Assembly (NCBI RefSeq): GCF_900104965.1
Contig: NZ_LT629757.1
Coordinates: 1 to 64,000, forward strand
Length of the DNA: 64,000 nt
Origin: Nocardioides scoriae
GTDB lineage: Bacteria; Actinomycetota; Actinomycetes; Propionibacteriales; Nocardioidaceae
Reading direction: 5' to 3'
Shown here in pieces: positions 37,341 to 49,807 of the stretch (position 1 is the stretch's first letter; every line of letters begins with the position of its first letter). Position numbers and translations under genes: made by a program. The notes beneath the pieces were generated by a model that was not told the DNA's origin, ran no database searches, and was given only the letters and a program-made list of their open reading frames with translations.

Positions 37341-39578
37341 TTGTCTGACACCACCACCGGGACCGACGTCTACGCCGTCGAGACCGTCATCGACAACGGC
37401 AAGCACGGTCAGCGCACCGTCAAGTTCGAGACCGGCTTCCTGGCCCGCCAGGCCGCCGGCGCCGTCACGGCCTACCTCGACGACGACACGATGCTGCTCT
37501 CGGCCACCACGGCCGGCAAGCACCCCAAGGACCACTTCGACTTCTTCCCCCTGACGATCGACGTCGAGGAGCGGATGTACGCCGTGGGCCAGATCCCCGG
37601 CTCGTTCTTCCGCAGCGAGGGTCGCCCGGGCGAGGACGCGATCCTCACCTGCCGCCTCATCGACCGGCCGCTGCGCCCCACCTTCAAGAAGGGCCTGCGC
37701 AACGAGGTCCAGGTCGTCATCACCGTGATGGCGCTCGACCCCAACCAGCCCTACGACGTGCTCGCGATCAACGCCGCGTCCGCCTCCACCCAGCTCTCCG
37801 GCCTGCCGTTCTCCGGCCCGGTCGGCGGCACCCGCGTGGCCCTCATCGACGACCAGTGGGTCGCCTTCCCGACGCACGCGCAGCTCGAGGAGGCCACCTT
37901 CGACATGGTCGTCGCGGGCCGCGTCACCGAGACCGGCGACGTCGCCATCATGATGGTCGAGGCCGAGGCCACCGAGCAGACCTGGGAGCTCGTCCAGTCG
38001 GGCAAGCAGGCCCCCACCGAGGAGGTCGTCGCGACCGGTCTGGACGCCGCGAAGCCCTTCATCAAGCAGCTGTGCGAGGCCCAGGCCGAGCTGGCCAAGC
38101 AGGCCGCCAAGCCGGTCCAGGACTTCCCGATCTTCCTGGACTACGAGGACGACGTCTACGCCGCCGTCGAGGCCGCCGCCAAGGACGACACCGCCGCGGC
38201 GCTGACCATCGCCGGCAAGCTGGAGCGCGAGGAGCGCCTCGACGACGTCAAGGCCGCCCTGCTCGAGAAGGTCGCCGGCCAGTTCGAGGGTCGCGAGAAG
38301 GAGGTCGGCGCGGCCTACCGCTCGCTGACCAAGTCCCTGGTGCGCGAGCGCGTGCTGCGCGACAAGGTCCGCATGGACGGTCGCGGCCTCACCGACATCC
38401 GCACCCTCTCGGCCGAGGTCGAGGTCATCCCGCGGGTGCACGGCTCGGCGCTGTTCGAGCGCGGCGAGACCCAGATCCTGGGTGTCACCACGCTCAACAT
38501 GCTCAAGATGGAGCAGCAGCTCGACACGCTGTCCCCGGAGAAGCACCGCCGCTACATGCACAAGTACGTCTTCCCGCCCTTCTCCACGGGCGAGACCGGC
38601 CGCGTGGGCTCGCCCAAGCGCCGCGAGGTCGGCCACGGCGCGCTCGCGCGCCGCGCCCTGCTGCCCGTGCTGCCCACCCGCGAGGAGTTCCCCTACGCGA
38701 TCCGCCAGCTCTCCGAGGCCATGGGCTCCAACGGCTCCACCTCGATGGGCTCGGTCTGCGCCTCGACCCTGTCGCTGCTGCAGGCGGGCGTGCCGCTGAA
38801 GGCCCCCGTCGCCGGCATCGCGATGGGTCTCATCTCCGGCCAGGTCGACGGCAAGGACGAGTACGTCGCCCTCACCGACATCCTGGGCGCCGAGGACGCG
38901 TTCGGCGACATGGACTTCAAGGTCGCCGGCACCAAGCAGTTCGTCACCGCGCTGCAGCTCGACACCAAGCTCGACGGCATCCCCGCCGAGGTCCTGGCCG
39001 CGGCCCTGACCCAGGCCCGCGACGCCCGCCTGGCCATCCTCGAGGTGATGGCCGAGGCCATCGACGCCCCCGAGGAGATGTCGGTCCACGCGCCGCGCAT
39101 CATCACCGTCCGCATCCCCGTGGACAAGATCGGTGAGGTCATCGGCCCCAAGGGCAAGGTCATCAACCAGATCCAGGACGACACCGGTGCGTCGCTGTCC
39201 ATCGAGGACGACGGCACGATCTACATCGGTGCCACCAACGGCGAGGCCGCCGAGGCCGCCCGCCAGGCGGTCAACGCGATCGCCAACCCGACGATGCCCG
39301 AGGTCGGCGAGCGCTACCTCGGCACCGTGGTGAAGACGACCAACTTCGGCGCCTTCATCTCGCTGCTGCCCGGCAAGGACGGCCTGCTGCACATCAGCAA
39401 GCTGCGCGCGCTGGCCGGTGGCAAGCGGGTCGACAACGTCGAGGACGTCGTCTCCGTGGGCCAGAAGATCCAGGTCCAGATCGCCGAGATCGACGACCGC
39501 GGCAAGCTGTCGCTGGCGCCCGTGGTCGAGGAGACCACCGAGGGCTCCACCGACGGTTCGGACGCCGAGTCCGAGTGA
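37341..39578 (+). CDS. pnp: Polyribonucleotide nucleotidyltransferase (PNPase)
   Basis: A 745-residue phosphorolytic 3'-5' exoribonuclease. Two RNase PH cores are visible ([10 protein letters not shown]; then [30 protein letters not shown] in segments), followed by a KH domain ([17 protein letters not shown]) and an S1 domain ([21 protein letters not shown]). TTG at 37341 is chosen because it gives the expected N-terminus ([12 protein letters not shown]); no good Shine-Dalgarno precedes it, and the leader is highly structured. Its stop overlaps the M16 peptidase start (GTGA). Confidence 0.96.
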   Translation: MSDTTTGTDVYAVETVIDNGKHGQRTVKFETGFLARQAAGAVTAYLDDDTMLLSATTAGKHPKDHFDFFPLTIDVEERMYAVGQIPGSFFRSEGRPGEDAILTCRLIDRPLRPTFKKGLRNEVQVVITVMALDPNQPYDVLAINAASASTQLSGLPFSGPVGGTRVALIDDQWVAFPTHAQLEEATFDMVVAGRVTETGDVAIMMVEAEATEQTWELVQSGKQAPTEEVVATGLDAAKPFIKQLCEAQAELAKQAAKPVQDFPIFLDYEDDVYAAVEAAAKDDTAAALTIAGKLEREERLDDVKAALLEKVAGQFEGREKEVGAAYRSLTKSLVRERVLRDKVRMDGRGLTDIRTLSAEVEVIPRVHGSALFERGETQILGVTTLNMLKMEQQLDTLSPEKHRRYMHKYVFPPFSTGETGRVGSPKRREVGHGALARRALLPVLPTREEFPYAIRQLSEAMGSNGSTSMGSVCASTLSLLQAGVPLKAPVAGIAMGLISGQVDGKDEYVALTDILGAEDAFGDMDFKVAGTKQFVTALQLDTKLDGIPAEVLAAALTQARDARLAILEVMAEAIDAPEEMSVHAPRIITVRIPVDKIGEVIGPKGKVINQIQDDTGASLSIEDDGTIYIGATNGEAAEAARQAVNAIANPTMPEVGERYLGTVVKTTNFGAFISLLPGKDGLLHISKLRALAGGKRVDNVEDVVSVGQKIQVQIAEIDDRGKLSLAPVVEETTEGSTDGSDAESE

Positions 39579-40852
39579 CGTCCCAGGCGACGCCGGCGGG
39601 CGACCTGCCCGCCGGCGTGCGCCGGACCGTCCTGCCGGGCGGCCTGCGCGTGGTGACCGAGCACGTGCCGGGCGTCCGCTCGGCGGCGGTCGGCGTCTTC
39701 GTGCAGGTCGGCTCGCGCGACGAGGCCCCGCAGCTCAGCGGCGCCTCCCACTTCCTCGAGCACCTGCTCTTCAAGGGCACCCCGACCCGCACCGCGATGG
39801 AGATCTCCACCGCGTTCGACGAGGTCGGCGGCGAGTTCAACGCCTACACGGCCCGCGAGTACACCTGCTACCACGCCCGCGTCCTCGACGAGGACCTGCC
39901 GATGGCGCTCGACACCCTCGGCGACATGCTCACCTCCTCGCTCATCACCCCCGACGACGTCGAGGCCGAGCGCGAGGTGATCCTCGACGAGATCGCCATG
40001 CACGACGACGACCCCGACGACGTCGTCCACAACCTCTTCGCCGCGACCGCGTGGGCCGGCACCCCGCTGGCCCGCCCGATCGCCGGCACCGCGGAGTCGA
40101 TCCGCGCGCTCACCCGGGCCCAGGTCAACGGCTACTACCGCCGCCGCTACCGCGCCGGGACGACCGTCGTGGCCGTGGCCGGCAACGTCGACCACGACGA
40201 CGTGGTCGACTGCGTCGCCACCGCGTTCGCCGGCTCGGGCTTCCTCGCGCGCGACGCGGTCCCGCAGGGCCCCCGCCTGGCGGAGCGGCCCCGGCCGCTG
40301 CGCCGCGGCGAGGTCGTCACCTCGCGGCCCTTCGAGCAGGTCAACGTGGTGCTCGGGGTCCAGGGCCTGACCCGGTCGGACCCCCGCCGGCTGCTGCTCA
40401 GCGTGCTCAACGCCGGCCTCGGCGGCGGCTCGAGCTCGCGGCTGTTCCAGGAGGTGCGCGAGCGCCGCGGCCTGGCGTACTCCGTCTACTCCTTCGGCCT
40501 CGGCTACTCCGACGCCGGCATGGTGGGCGTCGCCGCCGGCTCCCTGCCGAGCAAGGCCGACGAGCTGCTGCGCGTGGTGCGCGCCGAGCTGGCCAAGGTC
40601 GCCGAGCACGGCCTCGACGACGACGAGGTCGAGCGCGGCAAGGGCCAGGCCCGGGGCGGGCTGGTGCTGTCCCTGGAGGACACCGGGTCGCGGATGACCC
40701 GGCTGGGCGAGGCCGAGCTGTTCCAGCGCCGGCTGCGCTCGGTCGACGAGGTGCTGACCCGCATCGACGAGATCACCGCCGCCGACGTCCGCGCGCTGGC
40801 GCGCGAGGTGTTCCGCCGCCCGCAGACGCTGGCCACCGTCGGCCCCGCCTGA
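39575..40852 (+). CDS. M16-family zinc peptidase (processing peptidase-like)
   Basis: A 425-residue inverzincin. The inverted zinc motif HFLEH spans 59-63, with the distal Glu expected in the [12 protein letters not shown] segment. The C-terminal half is the inactive M16 repeat with [26 protein letters not shown]. It is predicted cytosolic with no signal. In actinobacteria it is commonly next to pnp, as here, and is coupled to it by GTGA. The substrate is unknown. Confidence 0.93.
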   Translation: MTSQATPAGDLPAGVRRTVLPGGLRVVTEHVPGVRSAAVGVFVQVGSRDEAPQLSGASHFLEHLLFKGTPTRTAMEISTAFDEVGGEFNAYTAREYTCYHARVLDEDLPMALDTLGDMLTSSLITPDDVEAEREVILDEIAMHDDDPDDVVHNLFAATAWAGTPLARPIAGTAESIRALTRAQVNGYYRRRYRAGTTVVAVAGNVDHDDVVDCVATAFAGSGFLARDAVPQGPRLAERPRPLRRGEVVTSRPFEQVNVVLGVQGLTRSDPRRLLLSVLNAGLGGGSSSRLFQEVRERRGLAYSVYSFGLGYSDAGMVGVAAGSLPSKADELLRVVRAELAKVAEHGLDDDEVERGKGQARGGLVLSLEDTGSRMTRLGEAELFQRRLRSVDEVLTRIDEITAADVRALAREVFRRPQTLATVGPA

Positions 40853-41632
<780 letters not shown>

Positions 41633-41767
41633 GGTGTGACTGCACGAACATGCAAAGCACCATCATGTAGCAACCCAGACGGTGCCAACTGGCCCGCGGA
41701 CGGGCACGCTTGAGGAACCGGGAGCCACCTCCCGCACCTCTCCTCCTCTCGCGAATCGAGTCCGTGC

Positions 41768-43390
41768 ATGCGCAGCAGCACCACGTTCCTGTCGGTCGCC
41801 GCGATGGCCCTCACGGCCGCCGCGGTGGCCGGCCCCCAGGCCCAGGCGGCCCCCACCGGCCAGGCCGCCGCGGCCGCTCCGTCCGGCACCCGTGTCGAGC
41901 GGGCCGAGGCCCTGGTCAAGGCCCACCCGGCCGCGACCCGCTTCGGCGCCCAGCAGTCCCTGCAGCCCGTCGCCAGCCTGGTGGACCCCGACGGCACCAG
42001 CCACGTGCGCTTCGAGCGGACCTACGCCGGCCTCCCCGTGGTCGGCGGCGACCTCGTCGTGCACCAGAGCGGTGCCGGGGCCTGGAAGGGCTCGAGCCAG
42101 ACCCTCGACGACGACCTGTCGCTGGCCACGGCCCCCACGGTCACCAAGGCCGCGGCCGTGACGAAGGCGCTGGCCCCCAGCGTGACGACGCGGTCGATCC
42201 GCGGCCAGGAGGCCCAGGGCGGCACCCTGGTCGTCGATGCCCGGGGCGCCTCGCCGCGGCTCGCGTGGAAGGTGCTCAGCGGCGGCACCCAGGCCGACGG
42301 CACCCCCAGCCGGCTCGCGACGTACGTCGACGCGAGGACCGGCAAGGTGCTGCGCGCCGAGCAGGAGATCGTCAACATCGACGGCACCGGCAACACGCTC
42401 TACAGCGGCACCGTGCCGCTGAGCGTCACGCAGTCGGGCTCGACGTACCAGCTGAAGAACGCCGGCATCCGCGGCAACACCTACACCACGGACTTCGCCA
42501 ACGGCACCGACTCCTACACCTGCCAGGTCTTCGGCACGAACTGCAAGGCCGGCACCGTCATCACGAGCAGCACGACGACCTTCGGCAACGGCCTCAGCAG
42601 CAACCGCGCCACCGCCGGCGCCGACGCGCAGTACGGCAGCAACGAGACCTGGGACTACTTCCAGCAGGTGCACGGACGCAACGGCATCTTCGGCACCGGC
42701 AAGGGGTCCTTCAACCGGGTCCACTACGGCAAGAACTACGTCAACGCCTTCTGGGACGGCACCAAGATGACGTACGGCGACGGCGACGGCGTCAACTACG
42801 GCCCGCTGGTCTCCCTCGACGTGGCCGGGCACGAGATGAGCCACGGCGTCACGGAGAACAGCGCCAACCTCACCTACTCCGGGGAGTCGGGCGGCCTCAA
42901 CGAGGCCACCTCGGACATCTTCGGCACCCTGGTGGAGTTCTACGCCGCCAATGCAGGCGACCCCGGCGACTACCTCATCGGCGAGGAGTTCGACCTCAAG
43001 AACCACGTCGGCCTGCGCCGCATGGACAACCCGGCCTCCGACGGCAGCTCGCTCAACTGCTACTCCGCCACGGCCGGCTCCGCCGACGTCCACTACTCCT
43101 CGGGCATCGGCAACCACTTCTTCTACCTGCTGGCCGAGGGCTCGGGCGCCAAGACGATCGGTGGCACCGCGCACAGCTCGCCGACCTGCAACGGCTCCAG
43201 CGTCACCGGCATCGGCCGCGACGCCGCCGGCAAGATCTGGTACCGCGCGCTCACGACCTACATGACCTCCGGCACCAACTACGCCGGGGCCCGCACCGCC
43301 ACGCTGAACGCCGCTCGTGACCTCTACGGCTCGGGCAGCACCCAGTTCAACACGGTGGCCAGCGCCTGGAGCGCGGTCAACGTGTCCTGA
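41768..43390 (+). CDS. Secreted M4 (thermolysin-like) metalloprotease
   Basis: A 540-residue preproprotease. Signal peptide 1-28 (ending AQA-AP), an FTP/PepSY-type propeptide to about 210, and the catalytic domain with HEMSH (355-359) and the third zinc ligand E379 in GGLNEATSD, the thermolysin spacing. The C-terminal M4 helical domain carries GIGNHFFYLLAEGSG and IGRDAAGKIWYRAL. The 135-bp upstream region (41633-41767) is less GC-rich than its surroundings and probably holds the promoter. Three hairpins follow the stop. With the M43 protease and the phosphoesterase this is a third secreted hydrolase in the window. Confidence 0.94.
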   Translation: MRSSTTFLSVAAMALTAAAVAGPQAQAAPTGQAAAAAPSGTRVERAEALVKAHPAATRFGAQQSLQPVASLVDPDGTSHVRFERTYAGLPVVGGDLVVHQSGAGAWKGSSQTLDDDLSLATAPTVTKAAAVTKALAPSVTTRSIRGQEAQGGTLVVDARGASPRLAWKVLSGGTQADGTPSRLATYVDARTGKVLRAEQEIVNIDGTGNTLYSGTVPLSVTQSGSTYQLKNAGIRGNTYTTDFANGTDSYTCQVFGTNCKAGTVITSSTTTFGNGLSSNRATAGADAQYGSNETWDYFQQVHGRNGIFGTGKGSFNRVHYGKNYVNAFWDGTKMTYGDGDGVNYGPLVSLDVAGHEMSHGVTENSANLTYSGESGGLNEATSDIFGTLVEFYAANAGDPGDYLIGEEFDLKNHVGLRRMDNPASDGSSLNCYSATAGSADVHYSSGIGNHFFYLLAEGSGAKTIGGTAHSSPTCNGSSVTGIGRDAAGKIWYRALTTYMTSGTNYAGARTATLNAARDLYGSGSTQFNTVASAWSAVNVS

Positions 43391-43453
43391 CCTCCTCCCC
43401 CCAGGAAGGTCAGGATCCCCCGGACGGGGGGCCCGTGCTGGGCACACGGGCCC
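43385..43453 (+). terminator. Multiple hairpins after the M4 protease
   Basis: Stem tcctgacct (43385-43393, includes the stop codon)/aggtcagga (43407-43415); then cccccggacggggg; then gggcccgtg (43429-43437)/cacgggccc (43445-43453). The region to 43634 shows no gene. Confidence 0.75.
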
Positions 43454-43634
43454 CTCGTCCACCCCCTCCGACGTCGTCCCCACCCCTCCACCCCTCCTCC
43501 GGGGGCGACGCCACACCACGACCGCCGGGCGGTCCGGGTCCCCGTCTCGGGGGTGACCCGGCCCCCGGCGGTCGAGTGCGTCCCGGGTGCGGTCGCGGTG
43601 TGTCGGGCGCTGCCGGTCGACGGCGGGTCGTGGC

Positions 43635-44180
43635 TCAGTCGCTGAAGGCGGTGTGCAGCCGGACCTGGTTGACGGTGACGGCACCGTCGCCGAGCAGGTC
43701 GAGCGTGCGGTGGGCCCCGTCGGGTCCCCAGCCGGCGCCGGTGAGGAAGGCGCGCAGCGCGTCGTCGGTCGAGGCCAGCCAGCTGACGCCGCGGCGGAAC
43801 CGGTCGGCGACCAGGGTGTCCGCGGCCGCCATCAGCAGCCGGGAGCCGTGACCGGCGCCGCGGCGGTGGGGGTCGACCGTCAGGTCGGTCAGCTCGCCGA
43901 CCGCGACCGGGTCGCAGTCGGGGTCGGTCGCCGGCCCGGTCAGCACGAAGCCCGTGACGGTGTTGCGCTCGAGCCCCACCAGCACCCGCTGGCGGGCGTC
44001 CTGCGGCCGGGCGAGGCGCTCGCGCCACCCGACGGCCAGCTGCTCGGGGTCGAGCTGGTCGAGCAGCTCGGCGGGCAGCAGGTCGGCGTACGACGCGCGC
44101 CAGGCCCGCACCTGGACCGCGGCGATCGCGGGGGCGTCGTCGGCCCAGGCCACCCGGGCGGACACGTCGGCGCTGGTCAT
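43635..44180 (-). CDS. GNAT acetyltransferase
   Basis: A 181-residue single-domain GNAT. The core reads [23 protein letters not shown] (acetyl-CoA loop RRGAGHG), and the late strand [21 protein letters not shown] is present. The ATG at 44178-44180 is used rather than the in-frame ATG at 44235-44237, since that would overlap the start of thyA and add an unconserved tail. GGAT lies 6 nt upstream as a possible leaderless -10. It is divergent from thyA. Substrate unknown. Confidence 0.82.
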   Translation of the reverse strand: MTSADVSARVAWADDAPAIAAVQVRAWRASYADLLPAELLDQLDPEQLAVGWRERLARPQDARQRVLVGLERNTVTGFVLTGPATDPDCDPVAVGELTDLTVDPHRRGAGHGSRLLMAAADTLVADRFRRGVSWLASTDDALRAFLTGAGWGPDGAHRTLDLLGDGAVTVNQVRLHTAFSD

Positions 44181-44235
44181 GCCGCCATCCAAGCACCGCC
44201 ACGGGGAGCGGCCCCACCGCGGGTAGGTTGGGCGC

Positions 44236-45051
44236 ATGCAGGCCTACCTGGACCTCCTCCGCCACGTCCTGGACCACGGGGTCGAGAAGTCCGACCGCAC
44301 CGGCACCGGCACCCGCAGCGTCTTCGGCCACCAGCTGCGCTTCGACCTGACCCAGGGCTTCCCCCTGGTGACGACCAAGAAGGTGCACACCCGCTCGGTC
44401 TTCGGCGAGCTGCTGTGGTTCCTGCGCGGCGACACCAACGTGCGGTGGCTCCAGGAGCGCGGCATCACCATCTGGGACGAGTGGGCCGACGACCTCGGCG
44501 ACCTCGGGCCGGTCTACGGCTACCAGTGGCGCTCCTGGCCCACGCCCGACGGCCGCCACGTCGACCAGGTCGCCCAGGTGGTCGAGCAGATCCGCACCAA
44601 CCCGGACTCGCGCCGCCACCTGGTCTCGGCGTGGAACGTCGCCGACGTCCCCGCGATGGCGCTGGCGCCGTGCCACGCGCTGTTCCAGTTCTACGTCGCG
44701 CCGTCCGCGCCGGGGGAGACCCGGGGCCGGCTCAGCTGCCAGCTCTACCAGCGCTCGGCCGACGTCTTCCTGGGCGTGCCCTTCAACATCGCCTCCTACG
44801 CCCTGCTCACCCACATGGTGGCGCAGGTGACCGACCTGGAGGTCGGTGACTTCGTGCACACCTTCGGCGACGCCCACCTCTACCTCAACCACCTCGAGCA
44901 GGCCGAGCGGCAGCTCGGGCGCAACCCCCGGCCGCTGCCGACGCTGCGGCTCGACCCCTCGGTGCGCGCGCTCGACGAGTTCGACCTCGACCACATCGTG
45001 CTGGAGGGCTACGACCCCCACCCCGGCATCAAGGCCCCCATTGCCGTCTGA
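44236..45051 (+). CDS. thyA: Thymidylate synthase ThyA
   Basis: A 271-residue folate-dependent thymidylate synthase. The active-site cysteine is C146 in APCHALFQF, with the [12 protein letters not shown] phosphate loop near 20-31 and [17 protein letters not shown]. This is the classical ThyA and not the flavin-dependent ThyX often found at this place in actinobacteria. ATG lies 6 nt after TAGGTT (44224-44229), so it is leaderless. It overlaps the folA start. Confidence 0.96.
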   Translation: MQAYLDLLRHVLDHGVEKSDRTGTGTRSVFGHQLRFDLTQGFPLVTTKKVHTRSVFGELLWFLRGDTNVRWLQERGITIWDEWADDLGDLGPVYGYQWRSWPTPDGRHVDQVAQVVEQIRTNPDSRRHLVSAWNVADVPAMALAPCHALFQFYVAPSAPGETRGRLSCQLYQRSADVFLGVPFNIASYALLTHMVAQVTDLEVGDFVHTFGDAHLYLNHLEQAERQLGRNPRPLPTLRLDPSVRALDEFDLDHIVLEGYDPHPGIKAPIAV

Positions 45052-45556
45052 GGCGTCCACCCCCGAGCCGTCGGGACGCGTCGTCCAGGTGGCCGCCGTG
45101 GCGACCGACGGCACCATCGGCGACGGCCCGGACATCCCCTGGCACGTCCCGGGGGAGCAGGCGTTCTTCAAGCAGCTCACCCTGGGCCACACCCTGCTGA
45201 TGGGGCGCACCACCTTCGCCTCGATCGGGCGGCCGCTGCCGGGCCGGACCACCGTCGTGCTCACCCGCGACCCCGCCTGGAGCCACCCCGGCGTCGAGGT
45301 CGCCCACGACGTCGCGACCGGCCTGGCGCTCGCGCGCTCGCTGCCGGGCGAGGTGATGGTGGCCGGCGGCGCGCAGGTGTACGCCGCGCTGATGCCCCAC
45401 GCCACGGAGCAGGTGCTCACCCACGTCCACCTCGAGCCCGGCGGCGACGTCCGCTACCCGGCGTACGCCGAGCAGGAGTGGCGCGAGGTGCGTCGCGAGG
45501 AGCACGAGCTGTTCCACCGGGTCTGGCTGCAGCGCGTCCGCCCCGCCGGGGGCTGA
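45041..45556 (+). CDS. folA: Dihydrofolate reductase
   Basis: A 171-residue DHFR that recycles the dihydrofolate made by ThyA, which it overlaps by 11 nt. [17 protein letters not shown] holds the catalytic acidic residue region (PGE), followed by [17 protein letters not shown] and the [14 protein letters not shown] motif of the NADPH site. TTG at 45041 is chosen because an internal GTG (VAAVATDG) would remove the first beta strand; AAGG lies upstream of the TTG. Confidence 0.92.
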   Translation: MPSEASTPEPSGRVVQVAAVATDGTIGDGPDIPWHVPGEQAFFKQLTLGHTLLMGRTTFASIGRPLPGRTTVVLTRDPAWSHPGVEVAHDVATGLALARSLPGEVMVAGGAQVYAALMPHATEQVLTHVHLEPGGDVRYPAYAEQEWREVRREEHELFHRVWLQRVRPAGG

Positions 45557-45569
45557 CTAGGGTCGGGTC

Positions 45570-46493
45570 ATGGACCTGCGCATCTTCACCGAGCCCCAGC
45601 AGGGCGCGACCTACGACCAGCAGCTGCGGGTGGCCCGCGCGGCCGAGGACCTCGGCTTCGGGGCGTTCTTCCGCTCCGACCACTACCTCGCGATGGGCGG
45701 CGACGGCCTGCCCGGGCCCACCGACGCCTGGGTGACGCTGGCCGGGCTGGCCCGCGAGACCAGCACCATCCGCCTGGGCACCCTCGTCACCTCGGCCACC
45801 TTCCGGCTGCCCGGCCCGCTGGCGATCGCCGTGGCCCAGGTCGACCAGATGTCCGGTGGCCGGGTCGAGCTCGGCCTCGGCGCGGGCTGGTTCGAGGCCG
45901 AGCACGCGGCGTACGGCATCCCGTTCCCGAGCACCGGCGAGCGCTTCGACCGGCTCGAGGAGCAGCTGGCGGTCGTGACCGGGCTGTGGGAGACCCCGGA
46001 GGGGGAGCGGTTCAGCCAAGCCGGCACCCACTACCCGGTCGCGGACTCGCCCGCCCTGCCCAAGCCGGTGCAGCGCCCGCGCCCGCCCGTGGTGGTGGGC
46101 GGCGTCGGCAAGCGCCGCACCCCCGCGCTCGCCGCGCGGTACGCCGACGAGTTCAACCTGCCCTTCGCCTCCGAGGAGGTCACCCGCGCCCAGATCGGCC
46201 GCGTCCAGGACGCCTGCCGGGAGATCGGGCGCGACCCCGGCGAGCTGGTGTGGTCGACCGCCCTGACCGTGGCGTGCGGCCGCGACGACGCCGAGGTCGC
46301 GCGGCGCGCGTCCAACGCCGGGCGCGACGTCGAGGAGCTGCGCGCCAACGGGCTCGCGGGCAGCCCCGACGAGGTGGCCGAGAAGCTCGACGGCTTCGCC
46401 GCGCTCGGCGTCAGCCGGGTCTACCTGCAGGTCCTCGACCTCGACGACCTCGACCACCTCGAGCTGCTGGCCGGGCTCGTGGGCCGCGGCTGA
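45570..46493 (+). CDS. LLM-class F420-dependent oxidoreductase
   Basis: A 307-residue TIM-barrel flavin/F420-dependent oxidoreductase of the luciferase-like family. Typical features are FFRSDHYL, MSGGRVELGLGAGWFEAEH and PPVVVGGVGKRRTP. The substrate is not set. ATG is 6 nt after TAGGGT (45558-45563). It is convergent with the TM2 gene. Its presence suggests that the host makes cofactor F420, as many actinobacteria do. Confidence 0.88.
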   Translation: MDLRIFTEPQQGATYDQQLRVARAAEDLGFGAFFRSDHYLAMGGDGLPGPTDAWVTLAGLARETSTIRLGTLVTSATFRLPGPLAIAVAQVDQMSGGRVELGLGAGWFEAEHAAYGIPFPSTGERFDRLEEQLAVVTGLWETPEGERFSQAGTHYPVADSPALPKPVQRPRPPVVVGGVGKRRTPALAARYADEFNLPFASEEVTRAQIGRVQDACREIGRDPGELVWSTALTVACGRDDAEVARRASNAGRDVEELRANGLAGSPDEVAEKLDGFAALGVSRVYLQVLDLDDLDHLELLAGLVGRG

Positions 46494-46520
46494 GCCCCGC
46501 CGGCGACCCGTCCGCCGGGC

Positions 46521-46961
46521 TCAGCCCAGCGGACGGCCGTCGGCGTCGGGCACCTTGCGCAGCAGGATGAGGATGAAGTCGATCAGTGACCAGATGCCGC
46601 AGCCACCCAGGGTGACGAGCTTGAGGATGCCCAGGCCGGTCTGGCCGAGGTAGAAGCGGTCGACGCCGAAGCCGCCGAGGAAGGCCGAGAGCAGCACCGT
46701 GGTGAGCCACTCGCGCGAGGAGAACAGCCCCGGCAGCTGCTTGGCCGGGAACCAGCCGCCGCCGGAGTTCTCGCGCAGCGACGCGTCGGCCTTGAGCTGG
46801 CCGGCGAGCGCCATCTGCTGGAGCTGCCCGAAGCCGTAGGGGCCGTACTCCTGGCCGAGGTGGGCGAGCATGAAGCTGCCCTGCACGGCCGGCTGGCCGT
46901 ACCCCTGTCCGTACCCCTGTCCGTGCCTCGCGCCGTACCCCTGGCCGTCGTCATGCGTCAT
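46521..46961 (-). CDS. GYF-like/TM2-domain membrane protein
   Basis: A 146-residue protein: a Gly/Tyr/Gln-rich N-terminal repeat (GYG-x-GQ units encoded by 12-bp repeats near 46897-46922), a GYF_2/DUF4339-like domain (about 32-80, [18 protein letters not shown] and [12 protein letters not shown]), then a TM2 domain with two membrane helices ([25 protein letters not shown], then a Gly-rich turn and a second helix). TM2 proteins are usually of unknown function. The ATG at 46959-46961 is used; an ATG 7 nt inside is out of frame. Confidence 0.85.
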   Translation of the reverse strand: MTHDDGQGYGARHGQGYGQGYGQPAVQGSFMLAHLGQEYGPYGFGQLQQMALAGQLKADASLRENSGGGWFPAKQLPGLFSSREWLTTVLLSAFLGGFGVDRFYLGQTGLGILKLVTLGGCGIWSLIDFILILLRKVPDADGRPLG

Positions 46962-47036
46962 GCCCCGAATATATGGCGCTCGCCCGGACGACGCCGGTGA
47001 CCCGCGCCGGGGCGGGCGGGCGATAGCCTGGGGAGC

Positions 47037-47933
47037 ATGAGCCTGCCTGCTGCGCCCTTCGGCCGCGTGCTGACCGCCATGGTCACGCCGTTCGACGCCG
47101 AGGGTGGCGTCGACCTCGACGCAGCGGTGGCGGTCGCGGGCTACCTCGCCGACCACGGCCACGACGGCGTGGTCATCTCCGGCACGACGGGCGAGTCGCC
47201 CACGACCTCGGTCGCCGAGGACGGCGAGCTGCTGCGCGCCGTCAGCTCGGCGGTCGGCGACCGCCTCCAGGTCGTCGCGGGCGTCGGCACCAACTCCACG
47301 GCCCACAGCCTCGAGCTGACCGAGCAGGCGACCAAGCTCGGCGCGGCCGGCGTCATGGTCGTGACGCCCTACTACTCCAAGCCCAGCCAGCTCGGCGTGC
47401 TCGCGCACTTCGACGCGGTCGCCGCCGCCACCGACCTGCCGGTGATGCTCTACGACGTCCCCGGACGCACCGGCACCCGCGTCTCGTGGGAGACCTACGC
47501 CCGTGCCGCCGAGCGGTCCAACGTGGTCGCGGTCAAGGAGGCGGTGGGCGACTTCGCCCAGGGCGTCCGGCTGGTCCGCGACCTGGGCCTGGCGCTCTAC
47601 TCCGGCGACGACGTCGCCAACCTGGCCTGGCTGGCGCACGGCGCCGCCGGCGTGATCTCCGTGGTCGGCCACGCCTCCGGTGACGCCCACGCGGCGATGG
47701 TCGCGGCCGTCGACGCCGGCGACCTCGTGCGCGCCCAGGAGATCTACCACTCGCTGCTGCCGGCGATCGACGCCGTCATGGGCGCACCCAACTACGGCGC
47801 GACGACCGCCAAGGCTGCCCTGCAGCTGCTCGGCGTCCTCGACAACCGCCGCGTGCGCCTGCCCCTGCTCGAGCTCGACGACGTCGAGCTCGACACCCTG
47901 CGGGCCGGCCTCGCCGCCGCCCACCTGATCTAG
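47037..47933 (+). CDS. dapA: 4-hydroxy-tetrahydrodipicolinate synthase
   Basis: A 298-residue aldolase-family enzyme that condenses pyruvate and aspartate semialdehyde, feeding DapB. Schiff-base K167 is in [20 protein letters not shown] and the catalytic Tyr of [11 protein letters not shown] are present. ATG is 7 nt after TAGCCT (47024-47029), and GGGAG lies between, so leaderless and led translation are both possible. rnj follows after 9 bp. Confidence 0.96.
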   Translation: MSLPAAPFGRVLTAMVTPFDAEGGVDLDAAVAVAGYLADHGHDGVVISGTTGESPTTSVAEDGELLRAVSSAVGDRLQVVAGVGTNSTAHSLELTEQATKLGAAGVMVVTPYYSKPSQLGVLAHFDAVAAATDLPVMLYDVPGRTGTRVSWETYARAAERSNVVAVKEAVGDFAQGVRLVRDLGLALYSGDDVANLAWLAHGAAGVISVVGHASGDAHAAMVAAVDAGDLVRAQEIYHSLLPAIDAVMGAPNYGATTAKAALQLLGVLDNRRVRLPLLELDDVELDTLRAGLAAAHLI

Positions 47934-47942
47934 AGGAGACCC

Positions 47943-49634
<1,692 letters not shown>

Positions 49635-49741
49635 AGCGTGGGTCGCCCCGTGGATGGCCCCCGTGCACCATGTGGTGACCCGCCCTGGGGGCGTAGTCTC
49701 GTAACTGGGCCAAACCAGCACGCATATCGGACATGTCACCC

Positions 49742-49747
49742 TAGAAT
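49742..49747 (+). promoter_or_regulatory. -10 hexamer TAGAAT for the histidine kinase
   Basis: TAGAAT 60 nt before the ATG at 49808 gives a leader of about 55 nt with ribosome site GGGGGGA. A palindrome-like stretch (gccccc 49657-49662/gggggc 49687-49692) may end the rnj mRNA. Confidence 0.5.
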
Positions 49748-49807
49748 CGGGGCGAAGGTCCAGGTCGGGCCCTTGCCTAGCCAGTTCGGTCCTGGGGGGA
49801 CCAGCCC

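Noticed and set aside
41641-41649. TGCACGAAC shared by the upstream regions of the amidase and the M4 protease
   Set aside because: A 9-mer match in 64 kb is within chance, and the flanking sequences do not align.
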